From: Chitinophagaceae bacterium
GTDB taxonomy: Bacteria > Bacteroidota > Bacteroidia > Chitinophagales > Chitinophagaceae
Assembly (NCBI GenBank): GCA_028288585.1
Contig: JAQBNL010000043.1
Coordinates: 1-64,000, forward strand
Direction: 5' to 3'
Length of the DNA: 64,000 nucleotides
Position 1 is the first letter of the stretch; every line of letters begins with the position of its first letter. Of this stretch, positions 26,011-35,219 are shown piece by piece. A program made the position numbers and the translations under genes. The notes below the pieces were generated by a model. It was not told the origin of the DNA. It saw only the letters and a program-made list of their open reading frames with translations, and made no database searches.

Positions 26011-27303
26011 TTAATTAAATGTTTTTTGTAAAATATTTCTTTTTATCCTGCCTGCACAAAACTTTAATTTATACAATGGAACAAGAACAGGATGCGGCAT
26101 TGGGTTGCTGGACGGTTTAAATTCTGCCGGGTATACCAAAGATCTTAATTCCATAATTGCCGGTATTTCTATGGGCTGTATCACATTCTTTTCGCTATAT
26201 AATTTTTTAAAAAAATCCAGCCATCTTTTATTACAGCTTTCATCAGAATATTCTGCAATAATTTTTTTTCTTGCTGCCTCAGATATTTTATTCCAAAGAG
26301 CAGGGTGTGTTTTTATATTTCTTATTGTATTTATAAAGTCATCGCCCCTGTCATTCACTAAAAATCCTGTTTCATTTTGTATAATTAATTCCGTCATCCC
26401 GCTTCTTATATTTGAACAAACCGGTACCAGGCCGCATGCCATTGCTTCCATTAGTGAAATAGGAAGGCCTTCATAATCTGAAAGTAAAATGAATACATGG
26501 TTTTTTAGTAACTGAGCTTGTACTTCACCTGTTTCTAAATTTCCGCCATATTGAACAGGCAGCCCTTTTCCCTCATTATTTAAAATATCTAACACATTCT
26601 GCAGGTCCTGTCCGCTGCCATATAAAATACATTCGGTACCTGGTATTTCTTTTGCCGCCCGGCACATTGCCTTTGCTACTTCTGAAATTCTTTTTTGGTA
26701 ATCTGCCATCCTGCCTATATAAATAAGCTTTAGCGTATCGTTTTCTTTTAACGCGGCTATTTCTTCAGGAAGAGGTGCTCCATAAGGAAGGCATTCAACT
26801 TTTACATTATAGGGTTGTTGATCGCTAATTATACCTGTAAGTAATTTGGAAACGCCAACCATTGCAGAAACTTTATTTTCTTCCTTTCCTGTTGCAAATA
26901 CATCTATTAGTTTTAGATGGTGTTCATCATCATTATGCAAAATGCAAAGTGTAGGTATACCACTTTGTTTTACCCATTTGGCTGCATAACATGCTACAGG
27001 AAAAAAATTGGGAATAAAAATATCCGGTGGATTTGAACGGATATCTTCTAATATTTCAATAATCTTTTCTTCATTAAAATGTTCCCAATAAATGAGTTTA
27101 CAGGCGAAGCCTTGGTTTGTAAAATATTGGTATGCAGGCAATTTTTTTGTGTGTGCAGCAAAAAAGATGATCCTTGTTTCCACACCATTTCCCCTCAGGT
27201 ACGGTAAAAGCCTTTTCATCCAGGATGTAGGTCCATCAATGTTTACAGGGGAATCATATGCGCAAATGGTAATCTTCAGGTTATGCAGTTTTAAGTTTGG
27301 CAA
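26011..27303 (-). CDS. Glycosyltransferase family 4
   Basis: A 430-residue GT-B enzyme with IYIGRMADYQKR at the hinge and donor-site DYEGLPISLMEAMAC with an intact E-x7-E. DGPTSWMKRLLPYL near the N-terminus forms the acceptor side. No ATG exists near the N-terminus: the start is TTG 27303, with an in-frame TAA four codons further upstream, so the gene overlaps the end of the flippase gene by 23 bases. This overlap suggests translational coupling. Sugar specificity unknown. Confidence 0.87.
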   Translation of the reverse strand: MPNLKLHNLKITICAYDSPVNIDGPTSWMKRLLPYLRGNGVETRIIFFAAHTKKLPAYQYFTNQGFACKLIYWEHFNEEKIIEILEDIRSNPPDIFIPNFFPVACYAAKWVKQSGIPTLCILHNDDEHHLKLIDVFATGKEENKVSAMVGVSKLLTGIISDQQPYNVKVECLPYGAPLPEEIAALKENDTLKLIYIGRMADYQKRISEVAKAMCRAAKEIPGTECILYGSGQDLQNVLDILNNEGKGLPVQYGGNLETGEVQAQLLKNHVFILLSDYEGLPISLMEAMACGLVPVCSNIRSGMTELIIQNETGFLVNDRGDDFINTIRNIKTHPALWNKISEAARKKIIAEYSDESCNKRWLDFFKKLYSEKNVIQPIEIPAIMELRSLVYPAEFKPSSNPMPHPVLVPLYKLKFCAGRIKRNILQKTFN

Positions 27304-28561
27304 TATGTTTTTTTACAAAAAACAGGGTTAAAATAAATGTAATGCAATAGCTTAAAAATATAGCTGCAGCAGTACCTTTTACGCCCATCTGATCTGTAAA
27401 AAAATAGATAATGGGAATAGTTATTATCATACTCAGTACTGACAGCTGCAGCATTTTTCTTTTCTCTTTATAGTATAATAAAAATGTATGGAAGAAAGAT
27501 GTGATTGTCCAGATAAAATATCCAAGGACTATTAAATAAAAATAACTTACAGCGCCATAATACCTGCTGTTGATAAAAAATTTGTATACAAAGGGTATAG
27601 TTATTATTACCAGCACAGTGGCAATAATCATAACTTTTGCATAAGTAAAAAACTGCTGTTTAATTATTTTGTAATCAGGATTAGTTTTGGAAAGCGCTTC
27701 GTAAACTGTTGGCCCCAGGTAATTTAAATAAGCCAGGGAAAACATGTTTATTATACTGGCAAAAACGCATGCAACACCATAAATTCCTACCACCTCGTTA
27801 GTTGTAAAATGAGCAAGAAAAAATTTATCGGACGTATTCAGTGCGAAAATACTTACCTGCATTAAAACAATCGGGATGGCATATACCAATTCTGACTTTA
27901 TATATTGTTTAAATACTTTTCCGGATAAATACCCCTTTTTATAAAAATAGTAAAATGCATACACGCCCATGATGCTATATGAGACCGTTATACCTACTAA
28001 ACGGCCTTTCCAGTGCATTGCAAAAAATACTACTAATACAACGGAAAGGCCTATTTCTAAAATAATCCTGGCTATACCTGCCAAAGCAAATTTTTTAAGC
28101 TCACCGTTTACGCGGATTAATAAAACTAACTGCTCATATATATAATTGAGAAAAGTAATTAGCGGAATAAGAATGGCAAAAAAATATGGAAAGCCATACT
28201 TTACTTTAAAATATTCCCTGAATAAACTAAAGCCTATAACAGACAATATTAATATTACAACCGGAATTATAAGGGTAGTAGTAAAGAAATTTTGAAATTC
28301 ATTTTTCTTTAGCTTATAAAAATCTGTGCTGGTAGATTGAAGAATGCCAAAGGATAAAAAGGGAGTTAAAAAAACTACCGAGCTGGCAAACAGATTTAAT
28401 AAACCGTTTTCAGCAGGCTCAATAAATTTTGGATTGGTATAAATAAATAAAAGTAAAAACGATATGCCTTTAGATAAAAATATAATTGATGTGTATACAC
28501 CAACTGATCGCAACACAGGATGTTGTTTAACTGATGTTTTAAGATTTGTAATGAACAACAT
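27281..28561 (-). CDS. Wzx-type polysaccharide flippase (first)
   Basis: A 426-residue, highly hydrophobic protein with about 12 predicted membrane helices, in the MATE-like/MOP polysaccharide-transport family. It should flip the undecaprenyl-linked repeat unit across the inner membrane. The N-terminal segment IFLSKGISFLLLFIYT resembles flippase helix 1. It is somewhat short but has all helices. A second flippase lies at 39878-41332. Start ATG 28561, 25 bases after the methyltransferase gene. Confidence 0.85.
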   Translation of the reverse strand: MLFITNLKTSVKQHPVLRSVGVYTSIIFLSKGISFLLLFIYTNPKFIEPAENGLLNLFASSVVFLTPFLSFGILQSTSTDFYKLKKNEFQNFFTTTLIIPVVILILSVIGFSLFREYFKVKYGFPYFFAILIPLITFLNYIYEQLVLLIRVNGELKKFALAGIARIILEIGLSVVLVVFFAMHWKGRLVGITVSYSIMGVYAFYYFYKKGYLSGKVFKQYIKSELVYAIPIVLMQVSIFALNTSDKFFLAHFTTNEVVGIYGVACVFASIINMFSLAYLNYLGPTVYEALSKTNPDYKIIKQQFFTYAKVMIIATVLVIITIPFVYKFFINSRYYGAVSYFYLIVLGYFIWTITSFFHTFLLYYKEKRKMLQLSVLSMIITIPIIYFFTDQMGVKGTAAAIFLSYCITFILTLFFVKKHIAKLKTA

Positions 28562-28586
28562 CAGTTATTTTTATTTATAACCATAA

Positions 28587-29546
28587 TTATTTTTTAATCC
28601 CTTTTACCATTGAAGCTTTTCCATTGTCATAACTTATCTCTCCTCCCCAAACTTCTTTCATATTATATTTTTTAAACCATTTAACAATAGTGCTAATTTT
28701 TTGCGGCTGATCGTATTGTGGTGAAAACATATCAAAAGTATCCAGCACACATAGCGCCCTCAGTTGTGGATAGGGCAGACTTTTTGGCATTGTGCCATCA
28801 ATATCGCACAATGGTAAAAAACGATTTAATTTATTCAATTTCATTTTTGAAAAAAATACTGATGTCTTTATCAACCAGTCAATATTCTTATCTATTTTTT
28901 TATATAACTTTTCATGATCCATTTTTTTGGTTAAGGGGCGCAGTAAATATTTTGCCTGCAATTTAGTCCACCAGCCTTTTATGGGGTAAAAGTCAATAAT
29001 TACCTCACCGCCTGGTTTTGCCATATTAATTAATGACTGTACCGATCTTTCAATATCAGGCGTATGCTGTAAAACGCCCATGCAAATCACCTTATCAAAT
29101 TGTGCCGGTGCAAACGGCAATTCATATATGCTTGCCTGGAATAATTTTAACCTCGTAGTAGGGCCATTGTTTTTATAATTGGCCTCAACAGCATTGGAAT
29201 AATCAACGCTGTATAGATCGGCATTCGTAAAATCCAATATTATTTGCGTAAACCTTCCTGCACCGGAGCCAACCTCCAGTACAGTTTTTCCTGAAAGGTC
29301 TTCCTTATCCCATCCGGTTTCTGCAAAAAACCTGTTTTTGGAAATATCCAGGTTAGCTGATTTGTCAATTTGTATCTCAGCAAATTTATTCCATTGAAAT
29401 CCGAAATTTTCAGTGTAATTGTTATCGGGAACAATGCGGTAAGCGCCATTCACTAATGGGAACACCAGCTTATTATTATCTTTTAAACCATCACCAGCTT
29501 CTATAACAGGATGTTGAGTAAAGGGATCTATCAGTTCAATACTCAT
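28587..29546 (-). CDS. Class I SAM methyltransferase with Trm112-like N-terminus
   Basis: A 319-residue protein. Residues about 1-50 resemble the short Trm112-type domain often fused to sugar methyltransferases (FPLVNGAYRIV, then NYTENFGFQWNKF), but without zinc-binding cysteines. Motif I is VLEVGSGAGRFTQ at about residues 90-102, followed by YSVDYS and MGVLQHTPD. It probably methylates a sugar of the polysaccharide. It starts 152 bases from the divergent plus-strand membrane-protein gene and 25 bases before the flippase gene. Confidence 0.83.
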   Translation of the reverse strand: MSIELIDPFTQHPVIEAGDGLKDNNKLVFPLVNGAYRIVPDNNYTENFGFQWNKFAEIQIDKSANLDISKNRFFAETGWDKEDLSGKTVLEVGSGAGRFTQIILDFTNADLYSVDYSNAVEANYKNNGPTTRLKLFQASIYELPFAPAQFDKVICMGVLQHTPDIERSVQSLINMAKPGGEVIIDFYPIKGWWTKLQAKYLLRPLTKKMDHEKLYKKIDKNIDWLIKTSVFFSKMKLNKLNRFLPLCDIDGTMPKSLPYPQLRALCVLDTFDMFSPQYDQPQKISTIVKWFKKYNMKEVWGGEISYDNGKASMVKGIKK

Positions 29547-29698
29547 TAGGCAATTCGCTTTGGGAAGACATAAAAATACAGTATCATTTTGGATGTATAA
29601 ATTTTCTATAGTAACCGGGCTAAAGAATGCAATATATTACGTTGAATAGCGTAATTTATTGTATAACTAATATTACATGCTTTTTCTTACCATTGCAT

Positions 29699-31036
29699 AT
29701 GCAGCAGATAATAACCCCATATGATTTTGTACTGCTGCCCGTTTATCTTTTTATTTTTTATTTGATTGTAAGAAAAAAGTCAAAAAAATATGAGAAGACA
29801 GGGTTAAAGAGAATATTTATTACAGCATTTGTGTTAAGGATGGCTGGGGCTATTTTTTATTCATTGTTATTACAATATTATTATGGCTATGGCGATTCGT
29901 TCGGGTTTTACCGGGGTGGTAATGTTATATCTGATATGATACAACAGGATATCACATCAGTTAAATATTTATTTGCTTCAGGAAAAGAGATTGTTGCTGC
30001 GGCAAAAGCTATGGGTTTTGGGGATGAAGTGCCGGTGAGTATGCCCAATGATTCCAATGCGTTTATAATGAAGCTGTCAGCCGTGCTATCTTTTTTCACC
30101 TTTAATAAATACATGGTTATCTCAATATGCTTTGGTTTCTTTTCATTTATTGGGATATGGAAACTGTTTTATGCTTTTTACCAGTTAAACGAAAAAAAGA
30201 ATGTAAAACTGCTTGCATTTTTTGTGTTGTATTTTCCTTCATTATGGTTTTGGGGCAGTGGTTTATTAAAAGAGCCGGTGTGTGTGGGAGTTTTGGGGCT
30301 CATTGTTTATTTAGTTTATAAAAATTTTGTAGAAAAGAAGTTTTCGGTATTGGATATGCTGATGCTGATATTCTTTCTTTTTATTTTAACTGTGGTAAAA
30401 AGTTATATCAGTGCTATCCTGCTGATAAGCTTTTCTGTGATATTAATTTATAAAGCTATAGTGAAGGTTAGAATCATGATCCTTCGCATTGTTGTCGTTG
30501 TCTTATTATTATTTTCTTTAACAGCAACGCTGATTGCCATAGATGTTTCGCAGTATATAAAATATTTTGTAGATAATTCCTTTGGGCAGATACAGCAATT
30601 GCAGAAATCTTACCAAAGTACAGGAGAAACAGATGATGGAGGGAGTAAAGGAACTTTCGTTATTTCAGAAATGGATGTTTCAATGCAAGGCATATTAGCA
30701 AGCGGGCCGGCCGTAATTGGCACATGCCTGTTTCGCCCTTTTATTTGGGAATCAAAAAAGGTTATAATATTTTTCTCTTCGCTGGAAGCATTACTAACGC
30801 TGCTGGCAACCATATATATACTTTTTAAAACCAGGGTTTACAGGTTTTTCCTATATGTTTTTAGCAGCCCGCTTTTACTATTCTGTTTTATTTTTTCTAT
30901 TTTATTTGCGTTGGTTGTAGGCTATACCACTTTTAATTTTGGAACGCTGATAAGATATAAAATAGTTCTTTTACCGTTTTACTTTTTTTTACTGATACAG
31001 ATTTACAGAAAAAACAAAGAACATTATTTAGTTTGA
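29699..31036 (+). CDS. Polytopic membrane protein, paralogue of 13690-15090
   Basis: A 445-residue membrane protein with about ten or more hydrophobic segments. It is homologous to the minus-strand protein at 13690-15090: YDFVLLPVYL at the N-terminus, FWGSGLLKEP, FRPFIWES and NFGTLIRYKIVLLPFY. The alignment supports ATG 29699 as the start rather than the in-frame ATG 29627; a near-match to the -7 element (TACCATTG, 29688-29695) lies just before it. Best guess is a second Wzy-type polymerase or membrane glycosyltransferase. It is a plus-strand island in a minus-strand locus. Confidence 0.6.
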   Translation: MQQIITPYDFVLLPVYLFIFYLIVRKKSKKYEKTGLKRIFITAFVLRMAGAIFYSLLLQYYYGYGDSFGFYRGGNVISDMIQQDITSVKYLFASGKEIVAAAKAMGFGDEVPVSMPNDSNAFIMKLSAVLSFFTFNKYMVISICFGFFSFIGIWKLFYAFYQLNEKKNVKLLAFFVLYFPSLWFWGSGLLKEPVCVGVLGLIVYLVYKNFVEKKFSVLDMLMLIFFLFILTVVKSYISAILLISFSVILIYKAIVKVRIMILRIVVVVLLLFSLTATLIAIDVSQYIKYFVDNSFGQIQQLQKSYQSTGETDDGGSKGTFVISEMDVSMQGILASGPAVIGTCLFRPFIWESKKVIIFFSSLEALLTLLATIYILFKTRVYRFFLYVFSSPLLLFCFIFSILFALVVGYTTFNFGTLIRYKIVLLPFYFFLLIQIYRKNKEHYLV

Positions 31037-31076
31037 AAAGTAGGGATATTATAACTTTCTTCTTACAAATAATATT

Positions 31077-32201
31077 TCATGCCGTTAAAATTCTTTTGTA
31101 AAAAGAGGTATAAGAAGTATACATGGCCTCTGAAGTAAAATGGTTAGTTACATATTTATTTTGAATTTCTGCGAGTTTATAGCGCTCTTTCGGATTTTGT
31201 AAAAGAAAAATAATTTTTTTTGCTACTTCAGTTATATCTGTATCTGACCATATCCAATCATTTTTTGCTTTGTAGTTTTCGATCATTTGAATTCCGACTA
31301 CAGGCACATTACACATAGCAGCTTCTATCATTGAAATCCCTACCGCTTCGCCAACGCTTAAGGAAATATACATGTCCAGATTATAAATAACCTCCATAGG
31401 CTCGTTAACTAACCCTATTAAATGAAAATTTTTAGATAGTCCGGCCTCCTGAACTAGCCTGTTTATTTCATCATACTCTTCGCCACTTCCTCCCAGGATA
31501 AAATGTGCCCTCTTTCCTAGCACTTTATAAATTTCATAAAATACAGGTACATATAGCCAGGGTTTTCTATCTGTTCTGAGCATGCTTATTGTACCAATTA
31601 AATATTCATAATTTTCTGAAATGCCAGTTTGGTTAAGCAATTTATCTTTTAACTCAGCATCATCTTTTATTTGAAAAACTGATATTCCATTAGGGATAAA
31701 TTCAATTTTAAGATGAGGATGTTTTAATATAAAACTATCCCAATAAGGATCTTTTGCCATCAAAACCATACCATCCAGCTGTGACGCTATACGGGAGTGA
31801 AACCACCTGTTAAATTTGGAAACCGGCATTCCAACAGCATGATTGGTTTCTAAGATGAGTGGGGTTTTATTTCTTAGAATTTTTTTCAACAGTATGCTTG
31901 TTACCGCTCCAAAAACAGCTCCAAACGTTAAATGACAATGCAACACATCCCAGCCGCGAATCCATTTCCGGTGGGTTAATATCCAGAGTATACTTTTTAA
32001 ATATGCAAACCGTTTTGCAGATGAAATAAATTTTATAGAAACATCAGGATGGATTTTGTTTTGCAGATAATGCGGATCTTCCGGCCACCCGGCAAGTATT
32101 GTAACAGCATCACCATTTTTTACCGCCTCGTTTGCCAGTTCTACAGCTACACGTTCTCCACCGCCTTTGGCCAATCCTGATAAAACATGAATTATTTTCA
32201 A
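31077..32201 (-). CDS. Glycosyltransferase family 4
   Basis: A 374-residue GT-B enzyme beginning KIIHVLSGLAKGGGERV, the glycine-rich acceptor loop. The donor site is SVGEAVGISMIEAAMC with both Glu residues. Translation must begin at TTG 32201: an in-frame TAA is the codon directly before it and the fold starts immediately. It converges with the plus-strand membrane-protein gene, 40 bases between ends, and lies 81 bases downstream of another GT4 gene. Confidence 0.88.
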   Translation of the reverse strand: MKIIHVLSGLAKGGGERVAVELANEAVKNGDAVTILAGWPEDPHYLQNKIHPDVSIKFISSAKRFAYLKSILWILTHRKWIRGWDVLHCHLTFGAVFGAVTSILLKKILRNKTPLILETNHAVGMPVSKFNRWFHSRIASQLDGMVLMAKDPYWDSFILKHPHLKIEFIPNGISVFQIKDDAELKDKLLNQTGISENYEYLIGTISMLRTDRKPWLYVPVFYEIYKVLGKRAHFILGGSGEEYDEINRLVQEAGLSKNFHLIGLVNEPMEVIYNLDMYISLSVGEAVGISMIEAAMCNVPVVGIQMIENYKAKNDWIWSDTDITEVAKKIIFLLQNPKERYKLAEIQNKYVTNHFTSEAMYTSYTSFYKRILTA

Positions 32202-32282
32202 TTATATTGCTTTAAAATATTTTAAAGAGATAGTGCTACATTCAAAATCCCTGCTAATTTATCTACACATATATTCCCAATG

Positions 32283-33530
32283 TTAAAATCGCTTCAATAA
32301 AGCTTCATATTCAGCTATTTCATGAAGATTTGATTTTTTGGGATCTAATATTTCAATAGCTTTTTTTCTTAATGCCCCGCCCATCTTTTTTGCAAATGTT
32401 TTATCAGTTAAAAACCGTTCTGTTGCTTCGCTTAATTTTTTTTGTTGGGGGTGTGGAACTAAAAGTCCGGTTATTTCATTTTCAATAATCTCACTTTGCC
32501 AATCTATATCATAAGCTGCAATAGGCACACTTCCCAGCGCAGCTTCAGAAAGTGCTCTGCCTGTATGAGGGGATAATACAACGGCTGCCAACGGTATTAT
32601 TCTTGAAAGCCATTCCTGGTTTTGATTGCCTGCAAATACAACTTCATTTTTAACGCCATAGGTAACAGACAATTCTTTTAATTTGACCAGCATAGTTCCA
32701 TCGCCTACAAATAATGCTTTAACATCATGGTTACCTTTTCTTACATCTGCCAAAACCTGTATTACATGATCCGGATGTTTTACTTTTTCTAATCTGCCGA
32801 TATAAAGCAGAAACCCGAATGCTTTTATACCCAGTTCATTTAATAAACTTATTCCTTCTTTTCTATTTTCTGGTTCAATAAAATGGCCTTCATAAAGCAG
32901 ATTTCCATAACGAAAAATAGTACTGTATTTTTTTCTGGCGCCATTCGCCAGTGCAAAGTTTAAATTATCCTGGTTAGCGCCTGCTACAAGATCAGCACGG
33001 GATAAAACAAATCGTTCAATTTTTTTTTCAATTTTCCTGTTAAAGAATATTCGTTTTTGAATAGGCTGCCCTGTTGTTTCAAATACTTTGTCATGGTTTC
33101 CTCCAACTCTTACTACTAATGGAATTTTACACCATCTGGATAGTAACCATCCCAGCAGCCCGAGATATAACATATCACCTACCCGTATAATGGAAATATT
33201 TTCTTTTTTGATCAAATTTTTTAAAGAAAAGAATAAACCAACCTGGCCAAACAGAAAGTTTAAGGGGCTGATCCATTTTAACCATGCATACCTCCCTATT
33301 TTTCCTTCAATAAAAGTGTGTGAAGGTGTAAGTGAATGCCATACAGGCTTTCCAAACTTTGAAGTCCATTCCGGAGAAGTTACAAGTGTAGCGAATGGGT
33401 GTACAGACCAAACATGATTAAAATATCCATTAAGATCACGGCAGGTTACAGCTTGAATAAGTCCACGTTTTTGTATGGCTTCTAATGAGTAAGAAGTATC
33501 TAATACTAATAATTTTTTTTCTTTAACCAT
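32283..33530 (-). CDS. Glycosyltransferase family 4-like
   Basis: A 415-residue GT-B-type enzyme. The hinge YIGRLEKVKHPDHVIQVL at about residues 240-257 and the donor-site region VLSPHTGRALSEAALG identify it, though the first Glu of E-x7-E is absent, as in several capsule glycosyltransferases. A hydrophobic stretch at about residues 89-105 suggests contact with the membrane. Position among GTs and sugar-nucleotide genes places it in repeat-unit assembly. Donor unknown. Confidence 0.85.
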   Translation of the reverse strand: MVKEKKLLVLDTSYSLEAIQKRGLIQAVTCRDLNGYFNHVWSVHPFATLVTSPEWTSKFGKPVWHSLTPSHTFIEGKIGRYAWLKWISPLNFLFGQVGLFFSLKNLIKKENISIIRVGDMLYLGLLGWLLSRWCKIPLVVRVGGNHDKVFETTGQPIQKRIFFNRKIEKKIERFVLSRADLVAGANQDNLNFALANGARKKYSTIFRYGNLLYEGHFIEPENRKEGISLLNELGIKAFGFLLYIGRLEKVKHPDHVIQVLADVRKGNHDVKALFVGDGTMLVKLKELSVTYGVKNEVVFAGNQNQEWLSRIIPLAAVVLSPHTGRALSEAALGSVPIAAYDIDWQSEIIENEITGLLVPHPQQKKLSEATERFLTDKTFAKKMGGALRKKAIEILDPKKSNLHEIAEYEALLKRF

Positions 33531-33597
33531 CAGCCTGCTCTAAAAGAAGAATTGTTTAATTTAATTGTAAAAGTAATAAAGCAGAAATGTATTGCTC

Positions 33598-34707
33598 TTA
33601 GTAATTATTGAGACAATCAATAACAAAAGATACTTCATCATCTGTAAGCTCAGCATACATAGGAAGCGACAGGCAATGTTGGGCAAGGTATTCAGCATTA
33701 GGAAAATCCCCTTCCTTATAATTTAAATCTTTATACGCTTTTTGAAGGTGACAGGGAACGGGATAATGCAATGCAGGATAAATATTGTTTTGATTCAGAT
33801 ATTTAATAAGCTTATCACGATCTTCTGTTGTTACTACAAATAAATGATATACTGACTTTGCCCAACCGGGCTGCGCCTGCATTGTTATTTTAGTATTGGT
33901 TATTTCCTGCTGATATCTATTTGCAATGTTTCTCCTTTTGCTATTCCATTCGGGAAGGTATTTTAATTTTACGCTTAATGAAGCAGCTTCCAAACCACCC
34001 ATCCTCATATTAAATCCAATTTCATCATGATAATAACGAACCATTGATCCATGATTTCTTAAGCTTTGTAAATGTTTGTAATAGGTTTCGTTATTGGTTG
34101 TAATACCGCCGGCTTCGCCACAGGCACCTAAGTTTTTTCCAGGATAAAAACTAAAACAAGCCATTTCCCCAAAACATCCAATCACAATCCCTTTATAGGC
34201 TGCACCCTGTGCCTGTGCCGCATCCTCCACTAAAAAAAGATCATGTTCACTGCAAATCTCTTTTACCGCATCAATATCAAATGGCTGACCATATAAATGA
34301 ACACCAATAATTGCTTTTGTTTTAGCAGTTATCTTTTCTTTTATTCTTGCTGGATCTATTTGCCAAGTATCATTTGTACAATCCACAAAAACAGGTGTGG
34401 CGCCGGTATAAGATACTCCCCATGCCGTTGCAATAAATGTATCTGCCGGTATAATAACTTCATCACCTGGGCCTATACCTAATGCCAGTAGCGCCAGGTG
34501 CAAAGCTGATGTGCCATTATTAACACCTATTGCATACTGTGTGTTACAAAATTTTGCAAAATGGTTTTCAAATTCCGCTACAAAATGCCCTCCGGAGAAT
34601 GCGGTTTGATCATAAACTTTTTCAAATGCCTCAAAAATTTCTTTTTTTATTTCCCGGTGTTGCTTGTTTAAATCAAGACATGGAATTTTATTCTCACTTG
34701 TTAACAT
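33598..34707 (-). CDS. Sugar aminotransferase (WbpE/WlbC/FdtB-like DegT family)
   Basis: A 369-residue PLP enzyme. The Schiff-base lysine is K191 in YPGKNLGACG, and VEDAAQAQGA carries the ring-binding Asp. YPGKNLGACGEAG is typical of 3-aminotransferases such as WbpE/WlbC (3-oxo-GlcNAcA) and FdtB/QdtB (3-oxo-6-deoxyhexose). It lies 12 bases after a hexapeptide acetyltransferase gene and near a Gfo/Idh/MocA oxidoreductase gene. These three are the oxidation, amination and acetylation steps of a 3-acetamido sugar. Whether the donor is UDP- or dTDP-linked is open. Confidence 0.88.
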   Translation of the reverse strand: MLTSENKIPCLDLNKQHREIKKEIFEAFEKVYDQTAFSGGHFVAEFENHFAKFCNTQYAIGVNNGTSALHLALLALGIGPGDEVIIPADTFIATAWGVSYTGATPVFVDCTNDTWQIDPARIKEKITAKTKAIIGVHLYGQPFDIDAVKEICSEHDLFLVEDAAQAQGAAYKGIVIGCFGEMACFSFYPGKNLGACGEAGGITTNNETYYKHLQSLRNHGSMVRYYHDEIGFNMRMGGLEAASLSVKLKYLPEWNSKRRNIANRYQQEITNTKITMQAQPGWAKSVYHLFVVTTEDRDKLIKYLNQNNIYPALHYPVPCHLQKAYKDLNYKEGDFPNAEYLAQHCLSLPMYAELTDDEVSFVIDCLNNY

Positions 34708-34719
34708 GGGTAAAATATC

Positions 34720-35211
34720 TTAATCAATATATTTAATAATGCGGGCTGGATTTCCGGCTATAACAGCTTTTTGGGGCACATCTTTAGTAACCACTGAACC
34801 TGCGCCTACTATAGCTTTTTCACCAACAGTGATACCACATAAAATAGTTACACTTGAGCCAATGGAAGCCCCTTCTTTTATATAAGTTTCTACACAAGTC
34901 CAATCAGCCTCTGTTTGCATAGTATTATCTTTATTAGTAGCCCTGGGAAATTTATCGTTGATAAAAGTTACATTATGACCAATGAAAACATTATCGGCTA
35001 TGTGAACACCTTCACAAATAAAACTGTGGCTGGATATTTTACAGTTTTGCCCAATGATAACTCCTTTTTGAATTTCCACAAAAGATCCTACTTTGGTATT
35101 ATCGCCAATACTACAGCCATAGGCATTAACGAAATTGAAGATTTTTACATTTTTACCCACCTGTACATCCTTCAGGCTTTGTCTTTCTGTTTGAATATTT
35201 AATATTTCCAT
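34720..35211 (-). CDS. Hexapeptide-repeat N-acetyltransferase (WbpD/FdtC-like)
   Basis: A 163-residue left-handed beta-helix acyltransferase, IKYID at the end following the usual AGNPARI. The coil GSFVEIQKGVIIG, the histidine in SSHSFICEGVHIADNVFIG, and the loop around FINDKFPR match acetyl-CoA-dependent sugar 3-N-acetyltransferases. With the adjacent aminotransferase and oxidoreductase it completes a three-gene 3-acetamido-sugar set with spacers of 12 and 8 bases. It lacks an N-terminal nucleotide-sugar domain, in contrast to the PglD-like protein. Confidence 0.86.
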   Translation of the reverse strand: MEILNIQTERQSLKDVQVGKNVKIFNFVNAYGCSIGDNTKVGSFVEIQKGVIIGQNCKISSHSFICEGVHIADNVFIGHNVTFINDKFPRATNKDNTMQTEADWTCVETYIKEGASIGSSVTILCGITVGEKAIVGAGSVVTKDVPQKAVIAGNPARIIKYID

Positions 35212-35219
35212 TATTTATA

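Noticed and set aside
26105-26476. Plus-strand frame of 123 codons antisense to a GT4 gene
   Set aside because: The opposite strand holds a complete GT4 with clear motifs; the plus-strand translation has no family features.
29627-31036. ATG 29627 as start of the plus-strand membrane protein
   Set aside because: Alignment with the paralogue at 13690-15090 begins at ATG 29699, and a near-match promoter element lies between the two ATGs.
31037-31076. AT-rich inverted repeat between convergent genes as terminator
   Set aside because: The ATATTAT/ATAATAT arms are all A/T with a long loop, expected by chance in this composition.
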